A DNA stretch of 21,660 nucleotides from Novosphingobium sp. (lineage in GTDB: Bacteria > Pseudomonadota > Alphaproteobacteria > Sphingomonadales > Sphingomonadaceae), in contig JAJTFU010000013.1 of NCBI GenBank assembly GCA_021299075.1, positions 1 through 21,660 on the forward strand, written 5' to 3'. Numbering within the stretch: the stretch's first letter is position 1; every line of letters begins with the position of its first letter. Shown here in pieces: positions 15,374-21,660 of this stretch. Made by a program: the position numbers and the translations under genes. The notes under the pieces were generated by a model, which was given only the letters and a program-made list of their open reading frames with translations, made no database searches and had not been told where the DNA came from.

Positions 15374-16147
15374 ATGGCTACCTCGATCAAGAACGCCCAC
15401 GCCCGCAACCTCGATTGCAGCGAAGCCGAGTGGCAGGCGCGGCAGGAACTGGCTGCCTGCTACCGCGTTTTCGATCACCTCGGCTGGAGCGAGTCGATCT
15501 ACAATCACATCTCGCTCAAGGTGCCGGGTGAGGAGGGGGCGTTCCTGATCAACCCCTATGGCCTGCACTATTCCGAGGTCTGCGCCAGCAACCTGGTCAA
15601 GATCGATATCGACGGCAACACGCTCGACGGCAGCCCGTTCCCGGTCAACAAGGCAGGCTTCACCCAGCACGCCTATTTCCACCGCCACGTCGAATGGGCC
15701 CATGCGATCTGCCACACGCATACCACCGCGACCATGGCGGTGTGCAGCCTGGAAGGCGGGCTGCAGCCGGTCAATTTCTATGCCTGCAACTTCATCGGCA
15801 AGCTGAGCTACCACGATTTCGAAGGCGTTACCGTCCGCGACGAAGAGGGCGAACGCCTGCTTGCCAACCTGGGTGACAACCGCATCCTGATGCTGCGCAA
15901 TCATGGCCCGGTGATCCTGGGCCGCTCGATTGGCGAGATCTTCATCCAGCACTGGTCGCTGCAACGCGCCTGCGAGATTCAGCTGGCGACGATGGCGGCT
16001 GGCAAGCCGGTCGTGATCCCGGACGAGGTCGTGGCCGTGCACCAGCGCGACCTGGGCCAGGTCCGCCTGCCTGGCGGCCCGGGCAAGGCCGATTTCGATG
16101 CCTGGGTCCGGATCATCGACCGGACCGACCGCAGCTGGCGCGACTAA
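15374..16147 (+). CDS. Class II aldolase/adducin family protein
   Basis: A 257-aa cytosolic protein of the class II aldolase/adducin fold. The zinc-binding histidines are present: His114 and His116 in CHTHTT and His177 in LRNHGPV. By spacing (15 and 19 residues before His114), His99 aligns with His77 and Gly95 with the catalytic Glu73 of E. coli L-fuculose-phosphate aldolase. The catalytic acid is therefore missing, as in adducins, and true aldolase activity is doubtful. Fold-typical pieces are HLGWSESIYNHISLKVPG, FLINPYGLHYSEV and GRSIGEIFIQHWSLQRACEIQ. ATG 15374 follows GGAGGG at 15363-15368; an upstream GTG or similar at 15323 would overlap the receptor stop. Only 9 nt separate it from the next gene. 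Confidence 0.92.
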   Translation: MATSIKNAHARNLDCSEAEWQARQELAACYRVFDHLGWSESIYNHISLKVPGEEGAFLINPYGLHYSEVCASNLVKIDIDGNTLDGSPFPVNKAGFTQHAYFHRHVEWAHAICHTHTTATMAVCSLEGGLQPVNFYACNFIGKLSYHDFEGVTVRDEEGERLLANLGDNRILMLRNHGPVILGRSIGEIFIQHWSLQRACEIQLATMAAGKPVVIPDEVVAVHQRDLGQVRLPGGPGKADFDAWVRIIDRTDRSWRD

Positions 16148-16156
16148 ACTCTCGGT

Positions 16157-16693
16157 ATGTCCCGGCTGACCGTCAACGAGCGTCCGCTGGCGTTCGACAT
16201 GGATCCGCAGACCCCGCTGCTGTGGGCGCTGCGCGATGCCGCCAACCTCACCGGCACCAAATATGGCTGCGGCGTGGGCGATTGCGGGGCCTGCATGGTG
16301 CTGGTCGATGGCGAGGCCAAGATGTCGTGCCAGATGAGCCTGGCCGAAGCCGAGGGCCGGGTGGTGATCACGATCGAGGGGCTTTCGCCCGATCGCTCGC
16401 ACCCGGTGCAGCAAGCGCTGGTGGCAGAGCAGGCGATCCAGTGCGGCTTCTGCACCCCCGGCATCGCGATTGTCGCTGCGGCGCTGCTGGCGCGCAATGC
16501 CGATCCGACGCCGCAAGACATCATTGCTGCCGTGCCCAACCTGTGCCGCTGCGGGGTCTATCCGCGGCTGGTCGGCGCGATCCAGCGCGCCGGACGGGTC
16601 ATGCGGCGGCTGGAAACGATCGATCCAGTGCCCGCCCCCGGCACCACGCCGGAAGATGCGGCGCGGGCCGTGCCTGCGATCAAGGCGCCCTGA
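16157..16693 (+). CDS. [2Fe-2S] small subunit, xanthine dehydrogenase/isoquinoline oxidoreductase alpha type
   Basis: A 178-aa electron-transfer subunit of the molybdenum hydroxylase family (IorA/CoxS/XdhC-like small subunit). The plant-ferredoxin-type cluster ligands are Cys38, Cys43, Cys46 and Cys58 (GCGVGDCGAC...C). The second, four-helix cluster uses Cys96, Cys99, Cys130 and Cys132 (QCGFCTPG and LCRCGVYPR). Normally a molybdopterin-binding large subunit is encoded beside it; none is present here, the next gene being an Old Yellow Enzyme homologue. The C-terminus (about 150-178) is a Pro/Ala-rich tail. It sits 9 nt after the aldolase-like gene and 13 nt before the next gene. Confidence 0.93.
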   Translation: MSRLTVNERPLAFDMDPQTPLLWALRDAANLTGTKYGCGVGDCGACMVLVDGEAKMSCQMSLAEAEGRVVITIEGLSPDRSHPVQQALVAEQAIQCGFCTPGIAIVAAALLARNADPTPQDIIAAVPNLCRCGVYPRLVGAIQRAGRVMRRLETIDPVPAPGTTPEDAARAVPAIKAP

Positions 16694-16706
16694 CGGGAGA
16701 ACCCTC

Positions 16707-18002
16707 ATGCTTGACCAGCCGCTAACCCTGCCCTGCGGGGCCGTACTGCCCAATCGCCTTGCCAAGGCGGCGATGACCGAGGGGCTGGCCGATCCGCTGG
16801 GCCGCCCGACGGCGGAGTTGGGGCGGCTCTACCGGGTCTGGGGGGCAGGCGGCTGCGGTCTGCTGCTCTCGGGCAATGTCCAGGTCGATGGCGATCACCT
16901 CGAGCGGCCGGGCAATGTCATCCTGGATCGGCCGGCCGATGGCGCCACGATCGATGCGCTGCGCCGCTGGACTGGCGCGGCCAAGGCGGGCGGTGCGCAG
17001 TTCTGGGCGCAGATCAGCCATGCCGGACGGCAGACGATGAAGCCGGTCAACCCGCACCCCAAGGCGCCCTCTGCGGTCAAACTGGGCCTGCCGGGCGGGC
17101 AATTCGGCGAGCCGGTCGCGCTGACCGAGGCCGAGATCACCGACCTGATCGCGCGGTTCGCCAGCGCCGCCCATTCCTGCCGCGAGGGCGGGTTCGATGG
17201 CGCGCAGATCCATGCCGCCCACGGCTACCTGATCTCGCAGTTCCTCAGCCCGCGTTCCAACCAGCGGACCGACCAGTGGGGCGGCAGCCTGGAAAACCGG
17301 GCGCGGTTTCTGCGCGCAGTTGTGAAGGCCGTGCGGGCAGCCGTTGGTGCGCAGTTTGCGCTGTCAGTGAAGCTTAACAGCGCCGATTTCCAGAAGGGCG
17401 GATTTGCCTTCGAGGACAGCCAGACCGTTGCCGGGTGGCTGGCCGATGACGGGGTTGACCTGATCGAGATTTCTGGCGGGACCTATGAGCAGCCCAGGCT
17501 GCTCGGGATCGAGGGGCTGGAGCCGGTCGAGCAGCCGGGCGTCAAGGCCTCAACCCTGGCGCGCGAGGCCTATTTCGTCGATTTCGCGCTGGCCATGAAG
17601 GAAGCAGTCAAGGTGCCGCTCATGGTCACCGGCGGCTTCCGCAGCCGCGCGGCCATGGAAGAGGCCCTGACGCGCGGGGCCGCCGATGTGATCGGCCTGG
17701 GCCGGCCATTGTGTGTTGAGCCGGATGGCGCGGCCCGCATCCTGGCCGGGGCAGACAGCCTGCCGCGCGCCGAAAACGGGCTGGGCCTGTTCCCGGCCTG
17801 GCTGTCGGTTCTGAAAGCCGTACCGGCGCTGCGGGCGATTGATGGCTTTGCCGGGCAATTTTGGTTCTATGCCCAGATCAACGCGCTGGGCCGCACCGGC
17901 CAGACCGCGCCCGAGCGCTCGGTCTTCGCCGCTTTCCGCGAAGTCGAATGGGGCAACCGCCGCTGGCTGAGCGAGCGGGCAGCTGCGATCGCACACCGCT
18001 AA
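16707..18002 (+). CDS. NADH:flavin oxidoreductase, Old Yellow Enzyme family
   Basis: A 431-aa FMN-dependent ene-reductase-like protein with a single TIM-barrel domain. Visible motifs are WAQISHAGRQ, GFDGAQIHAAHGYL with the substrate pair His169/His172 and Tyr174, then QFLSPRSNQRTDQWGGSLENR. The FMN phosphate site is PLMVTGGFRSR and DVIGLGRPL. It lacks the extra Fe-S and FAD/NAD domains of 2,4-dienoyl-CoA reductases. The start ATG 16707 has GGGAGA 6 nt upstream; the frame is open further upstream inside the neighbouring gene, but that part is only a shadow of the Fe-S subunit. It is the last gene of the aldolase-like/Fe-S/OYE run. The substrate is unknown; OYE enzymes commonly reduce activated alkenes. 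Confidence 0.93.
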   Translation: MLDQPLTLPCGAVLPNRLAKAAMTEGLADPLGRPTAELGRLYRVWGAGGCGLLLSGNVQVDGDHLERPGNVILDRPADGATIDALRRWTGAAKAGGAQFWAQISHAGRQTMKPVNPHPKAPSAVKLGLPGGQFGEPVALTEAEITDLIARFASAAHSCREGGFDGAQIHAAHGYLISQFLSPRSNQRTDQWGGSLENRARFLRAVVKAVRAAVGAQFALSVKLNSADFQKGGFAFEDSQTVAGWLADDGVDLIEISGGTYEQPRLLGIEGLEPVEQPGVKASTLAREAYFVDFALAMKEAVKVPLMVTGGFRSRAAMEEALTRGAADVIGLGRPLCVEPDGAARILAGADSLPRAENGLGLFPAWLSVLKAVPALRAIDGFAGQFWFYAQINALGRTGQTAPERSVFAAFREVEWGNRRWLSERAAAIAHR

Positions 18003-18043
18003 CCCTTTTTTCGTCATCCCCGCTTGCGCAGGGATGATGGGTT
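18001..18043. repeat. Palindromic element between convergent genes
   Basis: TCATCCC (18014-18020) pairs with GGGATGA (18031-18037), and AACCC (18001-18005) can pair with GGGTT (18039-18043). The CGTCATCCC...GGGATGA form resembles dispersed intergenic palindromes common in alphaproteobacterial genomes. The only T-run on the plus strand precedes the hairpin, so it is not a standard terminator in either direction. Confidence 0.5.
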
Positions 18044-18052
18044 AGCGTCAGC

Positions 18053-20155
18053 TCAGAACCGCAGCTTCACCCCAAGCCGCGCATTCAGCGGCGCGCCCGT
18101 GCTGATGTTGTTATCGGTGTGGGCGTTGGGGAAGTAGTCGGTGTCGGTCAGGTTTTCGACATTGAGCTGCACCTGCACGGCATCGGACAGCTTGTAGAAC
18201 AGCGCCGCGTCGATCCGGGTGAAGCCGGGCATCCGCACCTGATTGCTGATCGTGGCGAACTGCTGCGACTGGCGCACTGCGCCCACGGCCACACCGAAGC
18301 GATCGGTGATGTCATAGCGGCCCCAGGCGGAGAACTGGTGGCGCGGGACCTGGGCGAGGGTCCGTCCGGCCGGTGCGGCGGTAGTGGTCGAGACCACATC
18401 GCCATCCTGCAGCGCATAGCCTAGCGTCACCTGCAGGCCCTTGGTCAGCTGGCCAACCATGGCCAGCTCGAAGCCCTTGGTGCGGCTCTTGCCGGTCTGG
18501 ACAGGAAGGCCAGTGACCGGATCGTTGGCGCGGGTATTGGTGCGGTCGATCTGGAATAGCGCGGCAGTGAAGGCGAGGCGCTCGGTCAGGTCCCACTTCA
18601 CCCCGGCTTCGAGGTTGCGGAACTCTTCGGGGGCGAGAGTGGCAGTGGTCGCGTCGAGCGAGGTGAACTGGTCGCCCGACTGCGGCAGGAAGCTCTTGGC
18701 GTAGCTGGCATAGAGCGACACGTTTTCGCGCGGCTTGATGATCAGCCCGGCGCGCGGGCTCCACTTGCCGTCGGTGCGGCTGACAGTGGTCGGCACCGGT
18801 ACAGCGATCAGGTTGGTCGCCTCGATCCGGAAGTCGTCATAGCGCAGCCCCAGGACCAGCTTCACCACTTCGCCAAGATCGATCTGATCCTGGACATAGG
18901 CAGAGAGGGCGCGAACATTCGAGGCCGAGCTTCTGGTCACCCCAGTCCAGGTGACAGCCGGGATCGAGATCACGGGGCCAAGCAACACGGATGCCCGGCT
19001 GGTGTTGGGTTGCCCCGGGAACACGGCAAGACGGCGGCTGTCGCTGGTGTCCTGGTCGCTCGCCTCGAACCCGATCAGCAGCTGGTGGCCAATGCCGCCG
19101 GTGTTGCCCTTCCAGACAAGGTTGCCCTGCGCGCTCCAGTTCTGGCGCTTGGTGAAGTTCTCATAGCCCTCGACGTCGACCTGCGTCGCGGTCGCGGCGG
19201 CGCGGGGATAGATATTGCCGTAATACTTGTCGTAGTCCGCGAACTGGACCGAGAGGTTGGCGGTCAGGCTATCCGAGAAATCGTGATCGAGCCGGGCGCG
19301 GGCGATATGCGCGGTTACGCTGGAGCGATTGATCGCCGGATCGCCAAAGAATACCTCGTCATAGCCCGTCAGCGGCTTGCCGCCGAACGAGGGGACGCCT
19401 CGATCGGTCAGGCGCTGATCGTCGGCATATTCATAGGCCAGGACCACGCGGGTCGCCTCGCCCAGTTTCCAGCCGAGCGTCGGGGCGATCCCGACAAAGT
19501 GACCATCGTAGAAATCGCGGTGGTTGGCGAACTCCTCGTATGTCGCGTTGAGGCGCGCCGCGAAGCTTTCGCTCAGCGGCCGGTCAAGGTCGGCCGCGAG
19601 CGACCAGGCGCCGAAGCTGTCGACCCCGCCGGCAAAGTCGGTGCGGGCCTTGTCGAACTCCGGTGCCTTGGAGACGCGGTTGATCACCCCGCCGCCACCG
19701 CCGCGGCCGAAGATCAAGGCATTGGCGCCCTTCAGCACCTCGACTCGGTCGGTGTTGTAGAGCGGGCGATAGTACTGTGCGTCATCGCGCAGGCCATCGA
19801 GGAAGAAATCGGCCGTGGTGCTCTGACCGCGCAGGGTGATCTGGTCGCGGTGGCCTTCGCCCTGGCCCAGGACCACGCCGGGGACATAGCGCAGCGCATC
19901 ATTGAGCGATCCGACGCCCTGGTCGTCCAGCTGTTCGCGGCTCAGGACCGTAACGGTCTGCGGCACGTCGATCAGCGGGGTCTCGGTCTTGGTGGCGGTG
20001 CGGGTTTTCTCGATTTCGTAGCCGTCGGGCACGCCGTAAACGATGATCGCGGGGGCATCGACCGCCTCGGCCGCGACCTCCGCCCGGGCGGGCGCTGCCA
20101 GCACGACGGCGGGCAGGACAGTCGAGGCGAGCAGAGCGAAGCGAGCGGTGTTCAT
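18053..20155 (-). CDS. TonB-dependent siderophore receptor
   Basis: A 700-aa outer-membrane ferric-siderophore receptor. The signal peptide is residues 1-25 (MNTARFALLASTVLPAVVLA..., cleavage after ARA). The plug carries siderophore-receptor motifs: TETPLIDVPQTVTVLSREQL, LNDALRYVPGV, ITLRGQSTTADFFLDGLRDD and YNTDRVEVLKGANALIFGRG with a run GRGGGGGVINRVSK. The barrel ends NARLGVKLRF with terminal Phe. I chose ATG 20155 because the signal peptide begins there and GGGG lies 5 nt upstream; the longer form from 20224 overlaps the upstream regulatory palindromes. The sequence places it near catecholate/Fiu-like receptors by general look, but the ligand is not certain. Two Fur-like palindromes upstream suggest iron repression. 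Confidence 0.95.
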   Translation of the reverse strand: MNTARFALLASTVLPAVVLAAPARAEVAAEAVDAPAIIVYGVPDGYEIEKTRTATKTETPLIDVPQTVTVLSREQLDDQGVGSLNDALRYVPGVVLGQGEGHRDQITLRGQSTTADFFLDGLRDDAQYYRPLYNTDRVEVLKGANALIFGRGGGGGVINRVSKAPEFDKARTDFAGGVDSFGAWSLAADLDRPLSESFAARLNATYEEFANHRDFYDGHFVGIAPTLGWKLGEATRVVLAYEYADDQRLTDRGVPSFGGKPLTGYDEVFFGDPAINRSSVTAHIARARLDHDFSDSLTANLSVQFADYDKYYGNIYPRAAATATQVDVEGYENFTKRQNWSAQGNLVWKGNTGGIGHQLLIGFEASDQDTSDSRRLAVFPGQPNTSRASVLLGPVISIPAVTWTGVTRSSASNVRALSAYVQDQIDLGEVVKLVLGLRYDDFRIEATNLIAVPVPTTVSRTDGKWSPRAGLIIKPRENVSLYASYAKSFLPQSGDQFTSLDATTATLAPEEFRNLEAGVKWDLTERLAFTAALFQIDRTNTRANDPVTGLPVQTGKSRTKGFELAMVGQLTKGLQVTLGYALQDGDVVSTTTAAPAGRTLAQVPRHQFSAWGRYDITDRFGVAVGAVRQSQQFATISNQVRMPGFTRIDAALFYKLSDAVQVQLNVENLTDTDYFPNAHTDNNISTGAPLNARLGVKLRF

Positions 20156-20167
20156 CAGATCCCCATC

Positions 20168-20219
20168 TTGCGAATGATTTGCAATAACGAGAATGCCGCT
20201 AATGCGAGTCGCTCGCATT
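20168..20219. promoter_or_regulatory. Two Fur-like palindromes between the siderophore receptor and arsC
   Basis: Palindrome 1 is TTGCGAATGATTTGCAA (20168-20184), an inverted repeat TTGC-N-AAT-G-ATT-N-GCAA, ending 13 bp from the receptor ATG. Palindrome 2 is AATGCGAGTCGCTCGCATT (20201-20219), a perfect 8-bp inverted repeat with a 3-bp spacer. Both have the AT/GC pattern seen in many Fur-type operators, and a siderophore receptor lies directly downstream. The identity of the regulator (Fur, Irr or RirA-like) is inference. Palindrome 2 is about 70 bp upstream of arsC, so arsC may share the control. Confidence 0.5.
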
Positions 20220-20288
20220 GACAAGGATCAAATTGCCGCCGCAGCCCTTTTTGCTAAGGGATCGCGACGAACCGAAAGGAAGCCCTCC

Positions 20289-20633
20289 GTGAAAGCAACG
20301 ATCTGGCACAACCCGGCCTGCGGCACCTCGCGCAAGACCCTGGCGATCCTGCAGGAGACGCCGGGGGTGGAAGTCACCGTGATCGAATACCTGGTGAACC
20401 CGCCGAGCGCCGAAAAGCTGGCCCAGCTCTATCGCGATGCAGGGATCACCCCGCAGCAGGGCCTGCGGCTGCGCGGTACCGATGCCGAAGAGCGCGGTCT
20501 GCCCGCTGCCGACGCGGCGACAGTGCTGGCGGCGATGGCGGCCGAGCCCAAGCTGGTCGAACGCCCGCTGGTTGAAACCGACAAGGGCGTGCGGCTGTGC
20601 CGCCCCCAGGACAAGGTCCTGGCGATCCTCTAA
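20289..20633 (+). CDS. arsC: Arsenate reductase, glutaredoxin-coupled ArsC type
   Basis: A 114-aa cytosolic protein of the ArsC/Spx thioredoxin-fold family, which reduces arsenate to arsenite. The catalytic Cys11 lies in NPACGTSRKTL (E. coli R773 Cys12). Arg92 in ERPLVET and Arg105 in RLCRP match Arg94 and Arg107 by spacing, and Arg60/Arg62 in GLRLRG matches the Arg60 site. The start is GTG 20289 with AGGA 8 nt upstream; a longer frame from 20193 runs over the regulatory palindromes and is rejected. No arsR or arsB neighbour is visible. Its stop codon overlaps the stop codon of the convergent MFS gene. Confidence 0.93.
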   Translation: MKATIWHNPACGTSRKTLAILQETPGVEVTVIEYLVNPPSAEKLAQLYRDAGITPQQGLRLRGTDAEERGLPAADAATVLAAMAAEPKLVERPLVETDKGVRLCRPQDKVLAIL

Positions 20634-21660
20634 CGCCGCTCGATCAGGTCCTCGTCCTTGCCCATGCTTTTCAGGCCAAGGATCAGCACCGCCAGGCAGA
20701 GCAGTTCGATCACGGCAAAGCCGATCCACGAGGAGTGGCCATAGAGCCAGACCCCGATGGCTGGCGCGACGATATAGGCCGCGCCGTTGACCGAGGCGAC
20801 GATCCCGGCGGACTGGCCCTGTTCGGCGCGGCTGACCGCCAGGCTGGCCCCGGCGGTAAAGCCCGGGCGAAACAGGCCGAAGCCCAGGCAGGCAATTGCC
20901 GTACCGATGGTGATCGCGTGGAGGTCCTGCGCCACGGCCAGCAGGGCGACACCCAGCGCGGCCAGGCTGACCCCCCATAGCGCTGAGGCGCGCGGGCCCA
21001 GCTTCCACAGCGGGATGATCCCCCACTGCGCCAGCAGGGTGGCAATGGCGCCGGACATCAGCACCAGGCCGGTCGGCCCGGCCCCAGCCATCGGCGTGTC
21101 GCGCAGGTGCAGCCGGTCAAGGATCAGGAAGCCGACAATGCCCATGACCATGGCCTGGGCATGGCCGCCCAGCAGCCCGGCCACCAGCCACGGACGAATC
21201 CGCCGGTCGGTCCACTTGAGGTCTGGCACTTCGGGCGGCAGCGCGCCATCGTCGGCTTCCTCACCCTCGCCGCGCATCCGCGAATCGGAGTTGGCGCTGA
21301 ACGGGGCAGCCAGCACTTCGCCGCGCGCGGCATAGGCCGGGGCATCGTCAGGCAGCCGCAGCCGCAGTGCGATCAGCACGACCACGGCGATCATGGTGAA
21401 GGCAAAGAACGGGCTGACCAGACCAAGCCCGGGCAGGATCAGCAACGGCGCGAGCGCCGGCCCGAGCACGGTGCCGAGGCCAAAGCTGGAGGAGATCAGC
21501 GATAACGACTGGGTCCGTTCGGCCCGGCTGGTGCGGCTCGCGACATAGGCCTGGACCGCCGGCGGTGCGGCCGAGCCGAATCCGCCGTAGAGCGAGCGGC
21601 AGGCCGCAAACAGCAGCAGGGTGCCCAGTGCGCCGAGATAGCCGTGCAGCCCCAGCCACA
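20630..21660 (-). CDS. Major facilitator superfamily transporter, 5' end cut by window edge
   Basis: About 342 codons of a polytopic inner-membrane transporter; the N-terminal two or three helices are outside the window. The first visible part (LHGYLGALGTLLLFAACRSL then YGGFGSAAPPAVQAYVASRT) and LISSSFGLGTVLGPALAPLL carry the GxxxGPxxG-type helix-5 motif of drug:H+ antiporter-like MFS proteins. A charged cytoplasmic loop (RMRGEGEEADDGALPPEVPD) separates the two six-helix bundles. The frame continues to the right edge without stop or start. The substrate is unknown. It converges on arsC with a 4-nt stop-codon overlap. Confidence 0.9.
   Translation of the reverse strand, partial: WLGLHGYLGALGTLLLFAACRSLYGGFGSAAPPAVQAYVASRTSRAERTQSLSLISSSFGLGTVLGPALAPLLILPGLGLVSPFFAFTMIAVVVLIALRLRLPDDAPAYAARGEVLAAPFSANSDSRMRGEGEEADDGALPPEVPDLKWTDRRIRPWLVAGLLGGHAQAMVMGIVGFLILDRLHLRDTPMAGAGPTGLVLMSGAIATLLAQWGIIPLWKLGPRASALWGVSLAALGVALLAVAQDLHAITIGTAIACLGFGLFRPGFTAGASLAVSRAEQGQSAGIVASVNGAAYIVAPAIGVWLYGHSSWIGFAVIELLCLAVLILGLKSMGKDEDLIERR

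Noticed and set aside
15338..16765. 475-aa open frame opposite the aldolase-like and Fe-S genes
   Set aside because: Antisense shadow; both plus-strand genes carry complete metal-ligand motifs.
18001..18043. Bidirectional terminator
   Set aside because: The hairpin is real, but the T-run lies before it on the plus strand and reads as A on the minus strand after the hairpin, so neither direction has the needed U-tract.
19010..20221. 403-aa open frame opposite the siderophore receptor
   Set aside because: Antisense shadow of a well-supported receptor; no domain signal.
1..21660. CRISPR array, prophage, toxin-antitoxin or restriction-modification system
   Set aside because: No regularly spaced repeats, no phage structural genes and no nuclease/methylase or antitoxin motifs were found; the only orphan candidate is the low-GC gene at 1734-2372, whose function is unknown.

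Overview
The window is a high-GC alphaproteobacterial chromosome segment, most likely from a sphingomonad (Sphingomonas, Novosphingobium or a relative). The support is three outer-membrane TonB-dependent receptors in 21.7 kb, the familiar set lptF, phaC, phasin and clpS, and small orphan CDSs typical of that group. The genus call is inference from content and style; no marker gene such as 16S rRNA is present.

Left part (1-7923). A truncated lptF (LPS export permease, minus strand) diverges from a VIT/CCC1-type metal transporter. A block on the minus strand follows: an unrecognised low-GC gene, clpS, a phasin with a Lys/Ala/Pro-rich N-terminal arm, and the class I PHA synthase phaC. The low-GC gene sits in a segment bracketed by a 13-bp direct repeat (1699-1711 and 2490-2502), one copy of which contains the stop codon of the VIT gene. 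Removing the segment would leave the VIT gene and clpS converging with 4 bp between their stop codons, so it looks like a clean insertion. phaC diverges from an alaC-type aminotransferase. That gene is followed by a degenerate response-regulator-like protein whose 3' end overlaps a crotonase gene by 13 nt.

Middle (7911-15326). The crotonase is followed by a 908-aa TonB-dependent receptor with its own promoter candidate and a strong terminator, then a compact RNB-domain exoribonuclease. Next come tRNA-Cys(GCA) and tRNA-Thr(CGT). A second TonB-dependent receptor has its only usable start codon (GTG 13311) inside the tRNA-Thr gene.

Right part (15374-21660). Three closely packed genes encode a class II aldolase/adducin-like protein, a solitary [2Fe-2S] small subunit of the xanthine dehydrogenase type, and an Old Yellow Enzyme-type oxidoreductase. 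They look like one operon for small-molecule oxidation or reduction with unknown substrate. Converging on it is a siderophore-type TonB-dependent receptor. Its upstream region, shared with the divergent arsenate reductase gene arsC, carries two palindromes resembling Fur-type operators. arsC converges on a truncated MFS transporter gene with a 4-nt overlap of the stop codons.

I found no CRISPR array, phage, transposase or complete defence system. The observations I rate highest are the tRNA/receptor overlap and the direct-repeat-bounded gene.
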